Positions 14,496-22,308 of a DNA stretch of 23,024 bases are shown here, piece by piece. Under the pieces are notes generated by a model. The model was not told the origin of the DNA and did not search any database. It saw only the letters and a program-made list of their open reading frames with translations. The DNA is taken from the NCBI GenBank assembly GCA_964580675.1, contig CAZOLI010000037.1, positions 1 through 23,024 of the forward strand, in the 5' to 3' direction. The translations under genes and the position numbers were made by a program. How positions within the stretch are numbered: position 1 is the first letter of the stretch; every line of letters starts with the position of its first letter. The stretch is from CAZOLI01 sp964580675 (GTDB lineage Bacteria > Planctomycetota > MHYJ01 > CAYXQY01).

Positions 14496-16909
14496 ACACG
14501 TTGTTCGGCAGGAGGGGAAGACACATCCTGCTGGTGTGCTGGTCCCTCGTTGTGGCATTCCTCCTTGTCCTGTTCGGTTATCAGCTCCGGAGAGGTCTGC
14601 AACTGGAGACCAGTGTGATGGAACTTCTCCCCCGCTCCGAAAAAGACCCCATTTTTAAAACCATTCGAACATCCTTTCAGGGCTCCATGGGACGGATGGT
14701 GCTGTTGGTCGTTGAGGGGGGGGATGGTTCCCGGGCATCCGGAGAGGGGCAGCAGGAAAGCGGCGATCGAATTCGGAAAATCCTTACCAGCTCCGAAGCG
14801 TTCGAACAGGTGCGATCCGTGGATCAGTCCTGGGGGCGTCATTATTTCGATCTGTATTTTCCGTACCGGTACCAGATTCTGGCCCCGTCCGTCCGTCGCC
14901 AGCTGCAGACGGAGGAACCCCTCCCGGTACTCCGGCGACGCATCAGGCGGGAACTTCACGGTTCCTCCATGCCGATGGTCTCGGACATCCTGGAAGACGA
15001 TCCTCTGCTCTTTTTTCCCGAGCTCCTTCAGTACTGGCAGGAGATGCAAACTGATGAACGTGGAGGGGAGGCTTCCATCGAAAATGCCCAAACCGTGGTG
15101 CTGGCGGAGATCAGGGGGGATCCGTTTCGGAACCGGGTCCAGAACCGGGTGCACCGGGCGATTCAGAGTTGCCAAAATTGGCTCGGGGACAACCGTCCGG
15201 AACAATCCCTTCAGTGGACGGGCGTCGTTCGGTTTGCGGCCCGGTCACGGAAATCGATGCGGGGGGACGTTTCCTTCATCAGTTCGATTTCGTTGATTGG
15301 TGTGGTTCTTCTTGTGCTCCTGGCCTTTCGTTCGCTTAAACACCTCCTTCTTCTTGTGGTGACGATACTGTCCGGTTTGCTTGTGGCCTTTACCGTCAGC
15401 TTTGAGTTGTTTTCGCTCCACGTGATCACGATTGCCTTTGGGGCGACCCTGATCGGCATCTCCGTGGATTACGCCTTTCATTACTTTACGGATTATCACC
15501 TGCGGGAGGCGTCGTGGACCTCCTGGACCGGATTAAAAAATATTTTTCCCGGCATATTTCTCGGGTTCCTGACGTCGATCCTGGCGTTTTCGAGTCTGGG
15601 GTTAACCCCGTTCCCGGCGCTCAAGCAAATGGCAGTTTTTACGTGTCTTGGGTTGACGGGTTCGTTTCTTACCGTGGTTTGCTGGTTTCCGTTCCTCTTT
15701 CGCGATGCGGAACAACCCGGAAATACGCGTCGATCCGGGGGGTTCTTTCTGTTGATTGTGGATCTGCTCATCGCGTTCTGGGATCGGCTGATAACGGATC
15801 GGTCCCTGCGGATCTGGAGGTGGTCGGGGGGTCTCTTGCTGGTTCTGTTTGTTTCCGCGGGGTTCTATGTTCTCTCCTTTCAGGACCGGCTGGAAAATCT
15901 CGGGGAGGTTCCGGAGTCACTTCAGAAGACGGATCAGTCCATTCGTCAGAAGGCGGGCATTCGGGACACGGGTCGTTACGTGCTCGTTGAATCGAATCAG
16001 GCACAGTCCCTTCTCGAACGGGCGCGCCGGGTCACGAACCGCCTTGAGGAATTGCAGGCATCCGGTGCCATAGGTGGTTACTGGAGTGTGGTTCCGTTCC
16101 TGCCGAGCATCGACCGGCAGAGGGCTGATCGCCGCCTTGTTCGCAACACCATTTCCGAACAGCCGGACAGGAGCCGCCGGATGCTGTCGGGTCTTGGCTT
16201 CCGGACGGAGGTAATCAATCAACTCTTTCAGAAATTGAACAGAACCGGCCGTGACGTCTCCTATCTCACGCCGTCGAAATGGAAGGACCATCCGGCTTCC
16301 TTCGGCATGCGCAAGCTCTGGCTGGGATCGAACGAAAAATCTCCTTCCACTCTAATTATTCTGAAGGGGGTGGAGAAGGAATCGGCTGTCCGAAAGGTCG
16401 TAAACGGCATGGACGGTGCCCACTATCGGAATCGGAGCAAACGATTCACGGGACTGATCCGGCGCTATCGGCGACGGGCCATGACGCTGACGGCCGTTGC
16501 CTATCTGTTGATCGGATTCATACTGATGCTTCGGTACGGGTTGTTTCCCGGGCTGCTTGTGATGGTGCCGGCCGTCGGGGGCAGTGCGGTGACCGTGGCC
16601 ATTTTAAGTCTCTCCGGGATTTCCATGAACCTCATGCACGTCGTGGCGTTTTTACTCATTCTGGGTATGGGCATTGATTACGCCGTGTTTCTTGCAGAGG
16701 CGTTCCGACGCGGAAAAAACATTCGTGCATCGATGCTGGCCCTGGTGCTTTCGGCCCTGACGACGGTACTTTCGTTTGGTTGTCTTGCCTTTGCCGACGC
16801 GCGGGTGATCAACGCCATCGGACAGACGGTGTTTCCAGGGATTTTGATTGTTTTGCTTCTTTCCCCTGCCGTATACTGTGGTATGAAAAATCGGGACGCC
16901 CGGGCGTGA
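14492..16909 (+). CDS. MMPL/RND-family exporter, ApeM-like
   Basis: An 805-residue inner-membrane transporter of the RND superfamily. Layout: helix 1 (about 11-30), a large periplasmic domain to about 255, then a block of five helices (about 260-410), a sixth boundary helix (about 445-465), a second periplasmic domain (about 470-665) and a final helix block (about 668-800). The repeated motifs GISVDYAFH (about 322-330) and GMGIDYAVF (about 724-732) carry the intramembrane Asp residues typical of MMPL proteins, and their spacing shows the two-fold internal duplication. It should export the finished aryl polyene or its lipid conjugate using the proton gradient, with the LolA-like and DUF3261-type proteins as partners. 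A 107-nt spacer follows it. Confidence 0.88.
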   Translation: MNTLFGRRGRHILLVCWSLVVAFLLVLFGYQLRRGLQLETSVMELLPRSEKDPIFKTIRTSFQGSMGRMVLLVVEGGDGSRASGEGQQESGDRIRKILTSSEAFEQVRSVDQSWGRHYFDLYFPYRYQILAPSVRRQLQTEEPLPVLRRRIRRELHGSSMPMVSDILEDDPLLFFPELLQYWQEMQTDERGGEASIENAQTVVLAEIRGDPFRNRVQNRVHRAIQSCQNWLGDNRPEQSLQWTGVVRFAARSRKSMRGDVSFISSISLIGVVLLVLLAFRSLKHLLLLVVTILSGLLVAFTVSFELFSLHVITIAFGATLIGISVDYAFHYFTDYHLREASWTSWTGLKNIFPGIFLGFLTSILAFSSLGLTPFPALKQMAVFTCLGLTGSFLTVVCWFPFLFRDAEQPGNTRRSGGFFLLIVDLLIAFWDRLITDRSLRIWRWSGGLLLVLFVSAGFYVLSFQDRLENLGEVPESLQKTDQSIRQKAGIRDTGRYVLVESNQAQSLLERARRVTNRLEELQASGAIGGYWSVVPFLPSIDRQRADRRLVRNTISEQPDRSRRMLSGLGFRTEVINQLFQKLNRTGRDVSYLTPSKWKDHPASFGMRKLWLGSNEKSPSTLIILKGVEKESAVRKVVNGMDGAHYRNRSKRFTGLIRRYRRRAMTLTAVAYLLIGFILMLRYGLFPGLLVMVPAVGGSAVTVAILSLSGISMNLMHVVAFLLILGMGIDYAVFLAEAFRRGKNIRASMLALVLSALTTVLSFGCLAFADARVINAIGQTVFPGILIVLLLSPAVYCGMKNRDARA

Positions 16910-17016
16910 CACCCCATTCGAACATTGGCATGGCTTCACTCAGTGAGTCCGCCACCGGGTCGCTCGTTTCAGAGGGGTAAGGTTTTTGTTGTGACCGATA
17001 TCGGGAAGTAAAACGG

Positions 17017-17601
17017 ATGAATGTGGTTTACCAGCAATTGTGGACCGGTATCGCCATCATCCTCTGCTTCTCCGTATCGGGCTGTTTCCTCTTGCCCGGT
17101 TATGCCGGTGCCGGAACCCTGCCGGTTCTCCGTCCGGACACCTTCCCGGAGGAAGTTCACATCCGCCAGGAAATCTCCGTGGAACGAGGAGAGAACAGGT
17201 ACTCGTTCCGGGCGGTTACGGAAATTACACCGGGCGAAAACCGCATGGTTGTCGTCGGGTTAAATTCACTTTCCGACCGCCTGTTCACGGTTCGAATGAA
17301 CAGTGAACAAATTAACGTCCAGAAAAATCACAAGATACCGATGCCGCTTGAGCGAATCGCAACGGATCTTCAGTGGGCTCTGTGGGATCGGGTTCCGGAC
17401 CGGAAGGGATTCCGGGTGGAGGAAGAGACGCTGGAGGACGGCAAAAGGAAACGGATGATCTACAGGAAGAATCAAAAAATTGGTGAGGTGATGTATTCCG
17501 CCCCACCGACCTGGAAGGGGGAACTGACGTTCACATCAGCATACGGTTATAAAATACGGGTGCGAACGATCATGGCCAATACCTTCGATAACAGGAAATG
17601 A
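17017..17601 (+). CDS. DUF3261-type lipoprotein, ApeN-like
   Basis: A 194-residue outer-membrane-type lipoprotein. The N-terminus has a hydrophobic core (GIAIILCF) and the lipobox Val-Ser-Gly-Cys23, so the mature protein begins at Cys23. The remainder is beta-rich, with KGFRVEEETLEDGKRKRMIYRKNQKIGEVMYSA and a final ELTFTSAYGYKIRVRTI, like the DUF3261 lipoproteins encoded beside the exporter in aryl polyene clusters. The family assignment rests on size, lipobox and position, not on a search. It probably anchors or receives the polyene at the outer membrane. The preceding GGGAAG is a weak ribosome-binding site. Its stop overlaps the ketosynthase start (ATGA, 17598-17601). Confidence 0.68.
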   Translation: MNVVYQQLWTGIAIILCFSVSGCFLLPGYAGAGTLPVLRPDTFPEEVHIRQEISVERGENRYSFRAVTEITPGENRMVVVGLNSLSDRLFTVRMNSEQINVQKNHKIPMPLERIATDLQWALWDRVPDRKGFRVEEETLEDGKRKRMIYRKNQKIGEVMYSAPPTWKGELTFTSAYGYKIRVRTIMANTFDNRK

Positions 17602-18812
17602 CCGAACACCGGTACAGCCTTCCGGAAATGAGCATGATCAATGCCCTCGGAGTGGACCGGGAAGAGATCTGGCACCGGCTATTTGAGAAGCCGGAACCGG
17701 GGCTGGTCGAACGCGATCAATATATAAATGACGGAACGGCCGTTCCGGTGGGGGAAGTATCCTTCGGGGATCAGAATGCTTCCCTTCCCGACCTTCCCGA
17801 ATCCCTCTCCCACTACGATTGTCGCAACAACCGGATGGCCCTCTTTCTCCTTGAACGGATCAAGGGACCGGTTCGGGACGGGATCGAGAGGGTTGATCCC
17901 GGCTCATTCGGTATTGTTGTGGGGACGAGCACGTCGGGAGTCCAGGAAACCGAACGTGCAATGGACACCTACGAGGCGGAGGATCGACTGCCGCAGAATT
18001 ACGATTACCGAAAAATGGAAATGGGAGGGCTCGCCGGGTTCCTCGGGGATTACCTGGACGTACACGGTCCGCGCTATACCATTTCCACCTCCTGCTCGTC
18101 CAGTGCGAAGGTGTTTGCGTCCGCCCGATCATTGCTCGAACGGGGAATCTGTGACGCGGTTCTGACGGGAGGTGTGGATACGCTTTCGAAACTGACACTG
18201 AATGGATTTTACGCGCTTCAGCTTACCTCCACCGACCGCAGTAATCCCATGAGCGAGAATCGCGATGGCATTAATCTGGGGGAGGGCGGTGCGCTGTTTC
18301 TCATGGTTCGTGACGGGGAGGGACCGGCCCTTCTGGGAGTAGGAGAATCCAGTGACGCTCACAGTATGAACGCGCCGGATCCGGAAGGACGGGGGGCTGA
18401 GCTGTCCATGAAACGAGCCCTTTCGGACGCGAACCTCGACGCCGGAGAGGTGACCTACGTCAACCTACACGGAACGGGCACCCGCCAGAACGATGCCATG
18501 GAAGCGAAGGCCGTTCATCGCGTGTTTGATGCCTCCGTCCCGTGCAGTTCCACGAAGCCGTTTACCGGCCACGCACTGGGTGCGGCCGGAGCAATTGAAG
18601 TCGCCTTTTGCTGGATGGTGATTGAACGTAGCCGAAACGGGACCTGTCCACTGCCGCCTCATCTATGGGACGGTGTTCGTGACGCGTCGTTTCCCGATCT
18701 TGCGCTGGTTGAGCCAAAAGGGTCCGTCTCATCGGACCGGCCTCTGGTGCTCAGCAATTCGTTTGCGTTTGGCGGCAACAACTGTTCGGTACTTCTTGGA
18801 GGTGGTTCGTAA
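17598..18812 (+). CDS. apeO: Beta-ketoacyl-ACP synthase, ApeO-like
   Basis: A 404-residue FabF-like condensing enzyme with a complete catalytic triad: Cys166 in ISTSCSSSA, His291 in LHGTGTRQND and His325 in TKPFTGHALGAAG. The C-terminal NSFAFGGNNCSVLL is also standard. It should extend the aryl polyene chain with malonyl units. It is directly followed, with a TAATG stop/start fusion at 18810-18814, by a shorter ketosynthase-like protein that lacks the active Cys. In the E. coli and Xenorhabdus systems ApeO works as a heterodimer with the ApeC chain-length factor, so this pairing fits well. Confidence 0.88.
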   Translation: MTEHRYSLPEMSMINALGVDREEIWHRLFEKPEPGLVERDQYINDGTAVPVGEVSFGDQNASLPDLPESLSHYDCRNNRMALFLLERIKGPVRDGIERVDPGSFGIVVGTSTSGVQETERAMDTYEAEDRLPQNYDYRKMEMGGLAGFLGDYLDVHGPRYTISTSCSSSAKVFASARSLLERGICDAVLTGGVDTLSKLTLNGFYALQLTSTDRSNPMSENRDGINLGEGGALFLMVRDGEGPALLGVGESSDAHSMNAPDPEGRGAELSMKRALSDANLDAGEVTYVNLHGTGTRQNDAMEAKAVHRVFDASVPCSSTKPFTGHALGAAGAIEVAFCWMVIERSRNGTCPLPPHLWDGVRDASFPDLALVEPKGSVSSDRPLVLSNSFAFGGNNCSVLLGGGS

Positions 18813-19570
18813 TGGAATGTGGTCTGGCGGAATGGTCGGCCTGGGCACCGGGTCTGGAGGAGCGTCAGCAGTGGCGGAGGCCGCCGGGGGAGAAACGGCT
18901 CCGGGAGGCGATGCGGGGAAACGGTGCTCCGGAACTCTCCTGGATGGATTCCCGAAAACGGCGTCGGTGCAGCACACATTCCCGGATCGCTCTTCACGTG
19001 GCCGTTGACTGCTGCAGGCAGGCCGGTGTGGATCCGGCGGATGTGCCGACGGTATTTGCGACACGACACGGCGAACTTCAATTAACCGTTGAACTGCTCC
19101 GGACGCTTTCTTCCGGCGAACTCCTTTCGCCGATGACCTTTGCCAATTCCGTACATAACACCCCGTCCGGGTACTTCAGTATAGCCACGGACAACATGAT
19201 GCCGACCCGTACGGTGTCCGCCGGCACGGAAACGTTCCAGCACGGGTTCCTGGATGCCGCGGGTATGCTCGGGAACGGTTCCCCGTCTCCGGCCCTTCTT
19301 GTTTCGGTAAATGTGGCCCCGCCGGACCCCCTCGATCAGTTTTCTCCTTACGACGACGTGGCCTACGGAACCGCATTGCTTTTGACGGAGTCCAATTCCG
19401 GTGAGGTCGTTGAACTGGAACTGAATCAGGAGGAGGCGTCCCCGGAAAATGGGCTTCCGCCGTCCGTTCAATTTATGGCCTGGTACCTCGGGGAACAGGA
19501 TCCCATACTGCATCTACCGGGTTCGACATCCGCACAGACCTGGGTCTTCCGTCGCCGTGATTCGACGTAA
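18812..19570 (+). CDS. apeC: Ketosynthase-like chain-length factor, ApeC-like
   Basis: A 252-residue protein of the short beta-ketoacyl-synthase-like family (Ketoacyl-synt_2 type). The core SPMTFANSVHNTPSGYFSIATDNMMPTRTVSAGTETFQHGFLDA matches this family. Aligned to the neighbouring ketosynthase, the catalytic Cys position falls on Thr139, so it cannot itself carry out the Claisen condensation. The C-terminal His-containing half of a normal ketosynthase is absent. It most likely pairs with the ApeO-like enzyme and sets the polyene length. The start codon overlaps the ApeO stop by one base, consistent with equal expression of the two subunits. A cluster of Cys and Arg residues at 48-70 is a minor oddity. 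Confidence 0.8.
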   Translation: MECGLAEWSAWAPGLEERQQWRRPPGEKRLREAMRGNGAPELSWMDSRKRRRCSTHSRIALHVAVDCCRQAGVDPADVPTVFATRHGELQLTVELLRTLSSGELLSPMTFANSVHNTPSGYFSIATDNMMPTRTVSAGTETFQHGFLDAAGMLGNGSPSPALLVSVNVAPPDPLDQFSPYDDVAYGTALLLTESNSGEVVELELNQEEASPENGLPPSVQFMAWYLGEQDPILHLPGSTSAQTWVFRRRDST

Positions 19571-19582
19571 GTTCAAACTGAC

Positions 19583-20362
19583 ATGGGCCGGTTCTGGAAC
19601 AACCTGATCAGCAAACTGGATCGAGGATGGCGTATTTTTGGAACGGGACTTTCCTTTCTGGTGTTTTACGGGATGGGGATTCTCGTTTCGCTTCCCGTCA
19701 AGTTACACGCGTCCGTGATCAGTGAGGACCAGGTGGATTACCGGAACCGGCAGCGACTTGTCGGCGGGGCCTTTCGTCTGTTCAGGGGGTTCATGAAAGG
19801 CGTCGGGGTCATCCGGGACGTTGATTATTACGGAGATGAGCATATTCCGGAGGACGAACCGTTTGTGCTTGTGGCGAATCACCCGACGCTTATTGACGTG
19901 ATAAACCTGGTCGGCCGGGTGCCCGTCGTGGATTGTGTGGTGAAAAAGAAGATCTGGAACAGTCCCTTCATGGGGTCCATCGTGCAGGCCGCCGACTACA
20001 TTCCCGAGGAGTATTCCGTGTCCCTCTTCGAGGACTGTGTGGAACGAGTTAACCAGGGCCGATCCATACTGATTTTTCCGGAAGGAACCCGGTCTCCGAA
20101 GAACGGGCTCCGTGAGTTTTCGAGGGTGGTCGCGCAGGTCGCCCTGGAAACGCGTTGTAAAATTGTGCCCGCAATTATAGAATGCAATCACTCGACCCTG
20201 AGGCGTGATCAGGCCTGGTACGAGGTCCCTCCGGAGGCATTGCACGTTACCATTACGTTCTGTCAACCCTGGGACGTGACGCCGGGTGATTCGTTTGCCT
20301 CCGAAACACGTCGGTTGACGGACCGTCTTCGCACCTTTTACGAGAAGAAATTGCATCTCTAA
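19583..20362 (+). CDS. PlsC-type 1-acylglycerol-phosphate-like acyltransferase, ApeD-like
   Basis: A 259-residue membrane-associated acyltransferase. The catalytic HxxxxD motif is His100-Pro-Thr-Leu-Ile-Asp105 in VANHPTLIDV, and the acceptor-binding FPEGTRS is at 165-171. A hydrophobic N-terminal segment (about 20-42, LSFLVFYGMGILVSL) would anchor it to the inner membrane. In aryl polyene clusters a protein of this type (ApeD) is implicated in linking the polyene to a lipid. It starts 12 nt after the chain-length-factor stop, without a Shine-Dalgarno. Its fold family is shared with, but its sequence differs from, the LpxL-type enzyme encoded earlier in the operon. Confidence 0.82.
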   Translation: MGRFWNNLISKLDRGWRIFGTGLSFLVFYGMGILVSLPVKLHASVISEDQVDYRNRQRLVGGAFRLFRGFMKGVGVIRDVDYYGDEHIPEDEPFVLVANHPTLIDVINLVGRVPVVDCVVKKKIWNSPFMGSIVQAADYIPEEYSVSLFEDCVERVNQGRSILIFPEGTRSPKNGLREFSRVVAQVALETRCKIVPAIIECNHSTLRRDQAWYEVPPEALHVTITFCQPWDVTPGDSFASETRRLTDRLRTFYEKKLHL

Positions 20363-20392
20363 TTCCGGCAGTCGGTCGTTTTCGGGAATAGA

Positions 20393-21826
20393 ATGAAGGG
20401 GAAAAAGGACATGGACCGTTCATTCCGGCCACTCGGCACCATACTCCAATCGGGTCGATCCGGAGACCATCCGGTCACCAAAACCGGAACTCAACAGAAA
20501 ACGTGGTCCGATTTGCGGTCGGACGTTGCCGCCGTTGTTCGGCGTGTTCGCGAAAACGGAAGCCGGCGCTGGATTCTTTTCTCCGGGAATGGTTACCGGT
20601 TTCTGACGGGATTTCTTGCTCTCCTGGAAACCGGAGCCGCCATTGTTCTTCCACCGAAACCAAAGGAAGGTATATTTCAGGTTTGCGCAGAGGACGCGGG
20701 GGCGGCGCTGACGGATCAATCGGTAACGTCCATTCCCGGCACCTCCACCGACAATCATCTGCGTTTGTCGGGGGAGGACAGCCCGGGGGACGAAGACGGT
20801 GATTGGTCCTTTTCGGGGGCGGATGAAAACGCACGCATTGAATTTTTCACGTCCGGGACAACGGGTGATCGAAAAACCATCCAGAAATCAATGGATCATA
20901 TGCAGAACGACCTCGACGTCATTGACGCAGAGTGGGGAGAGGAAGTGGATAATACGGTCATGATCGGGACCGTTCCTCACCAGCACATCTTCGGTCTGGA
21001 CGTTCGCATCCTGTGGCCGCTCTGTCGTGGTTTCCCCTTCCATCCGGAGACCATCCGGTTTCCGGATGATCTGTACGACGAGGTGTGTCAACTTGATCGC
21101 CCGGCCACACTTCTTACGAGTCCCGCACAGCTCAAGGAACTGGCCCGTTCCGGCGTTCTTGAAAGCCTCCGTGGTTCGATTGAGTGTGTGTTTTCGGGCG
21201 GCGGAAAGTTATCCGGGGAAGTGGTTAACGAGGTGACGGAGCAGCTCGGGTTCCCGCCGCTGGACGTGTTTGGAACGACGGAAACAGGAGCCATCGGCTG
21301 GCGGCCGTCGAACGAGGAATCCTGGCGGCCGTTTCAAGGGGTGCAGACACGTGTTGACGAGCAGGGACGATTGCTGGTGAAATCCCCTTCGGTCAGTCCC
21401 ACGGACGATTGGTTTCCGACCGGAGATCACGCCGAGTCCACCGGAGATTCATTCCGTCTCCGGGGTCGGCAGGATCGGGTTGTAAACATCGCGGAAACCC
21501 GGGTTGCTCTTCCGGAAGTTGAGAATCGTATCGAGGAGCACAGGGGGGTTGAGGCGTCGGCGGTTGTGGTGCTGGAATCCGAAGCCCCGGAACGGGGACA
21601 TCGAACCCTCGGGGCCATGATTGTTCCCTCGGCGGAAGGGCGAAATATGATTGATGATCAATCCTTTGATGTTCTTCGGGATGAGCTTCGAGACGAGCTG
21701 GATTCGTATTTTCCATCCGTTGCCCTTCCGAAGGTATGGGACCACGTAAAGGAACTGCCGCGAAATGACCTCGGCAATGTCCGTGTGGACGACGTTCGGA
21801 CCCGACTGAGGGAATCCTCCGTATGA
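20393..21826 (+). CDS. Second acyl-AMP ligase, with the A10 catalytic lysine replaced
   Basis: A 477-residue soluble ANL-type adenylating enzyme, related to the ligase half of the earlier fusion protein. Shared motifs are the P-loop FFTSGTTGDRKTIQKSM (151-167), TVPHQHIFGLDVRILWPL, FGTTETGAIGWR (293-304), PTGDH and GRQDRVVNIAETRVALPE (358-375). The A10 motif reads LPRNDLGNVRVDD: Asn462 stands where the catalytic lysine (GKV in the first ligase) is expected. That lysine is needed for adenylation in the family, so activity may be altered or lost. The ATG at 20411, with AAGGGG 9 nt upstream, is a good alternative start, six residues shorter. Its stop overlaps the ApeP-like start (ATGA, 21823-21826). 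It may load a different acid or act as a non-catalytic partner. Confidence 0.82.
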   Translation: MKGKKDMDRSFRPLGTILQSGRSGDHPVTKTGTQQKTWSDLRSDVAAVVRRVRENGSRRWILFSGNGYRFLTGFLALLETGAAIVLPPKPKEGIFQVCAEDAGAALTDQSVTSIPGTSTDNHLRLSGEDSPGDEDGDWSFSGADENARIEFFTSGTTGDRKTIQKSMDHMQNDLDVIDAEWGEEVDNTVMIGTVPHQHIFGLDVRILWPLCRGFPFHPETIRFPDDLYDEVCQLDRPATLLTSPAQLKELARSGVLESLRGSIECVFSGGGKLSGEVVNEVTEQLGFPPLDVFGTTETGAIGWRPSNEESWRPFQGVQTRVDEQGRLLVKSPSVSPTDDWFPTGDHAESTGDSFRLRGRQDRVVNIAETRVALPEVENRIEEHRGVEASAVVVLESEAPERGHRTLGAMIVPSAEGRNMIDDQSFDVLRDELRDELDSYFPSVALPKVWDHVKELPRNDLGNVRVDDVRTRLRESSV

Positions 21827-22299
21827 CAGACCAAACCGAACATCCGGATCCGGGGCAGTTGCTGCCGCATTCGGGCCGGATGAATCTCCTGGGCTCCGTT
21901 CTGGAACACGACAGCGACGGCACCCGGTGCCGGTTTACGGTCGAGAGGCATGACATCTTCTACCGGGAAGAGGGCATACCATCATGGTTTGGCATCGAGT
22001 ACCTGGGGCAGTGCAGTTTTCTGCATCATCTGTTAAAAACAGCCGGACAGGAGGAAGCTCGGAAGAACGCTCTGTTCCTCGGCGGCAAGAACATCTCCTT
22101 CTCAACCTCGCTGTTTCGCCCCGGACAAACGTATCATGTATTTGCGGATGATTATGGCATACAGGGTCGGTATTACAGTGCCGAGGGGTGGATTCGTTTG
22201 AAAGGCGAGGACGAAAATCTGGTGGAAGGGCGGTTGAACGCACTGCTCATCGAGGCCGACGAATCGCTGACCGGGTCGTTTAACGAACAAATTTCATAA
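21823..22299 (+). CDS. apeP: 3-hydroxyacyl-ACP dehydratase, ApeP-like
   Basis: A 158-residue hotdog-fold dehydratase of the ApeP type. It opens with LLPHSGRMNLLGSVLEHD (13-30), where His16 is the likely catalytic base, and continues with REEGIPSWFGIEYLGQCSF (48-66), containing Glu59 of the helix motif. The FLGGKNISFSTSLFRPGQ segment matches the FLLG-x-R-x-Y pattern seen in these proteins. In characterised aryl polyene systems ApeP and ApeI together dehydrate the growing chain. It overlaps the second ligase by 4 bases and is followed after 9 nt by the ketoreductase, giving the usual ApeP-ApeQ order. Confidence 0.82.
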   Translation: MTDQTEHPDPGQLLPHSGRMNLLGSVLEHDSDGTRCRFTVERHDIFYREEGIPSWFGIEYLGQCSFLHHLLKTAGQEEARKNALFLGGKNISFSTSLFRPGQTYHVFADDYGIQGRYYSAEGWIRLKGEDENLVEGRLNALLIEADESLTGSFNEQIS

Positions 22300-22308
22300 A
22301 CAAATCCC

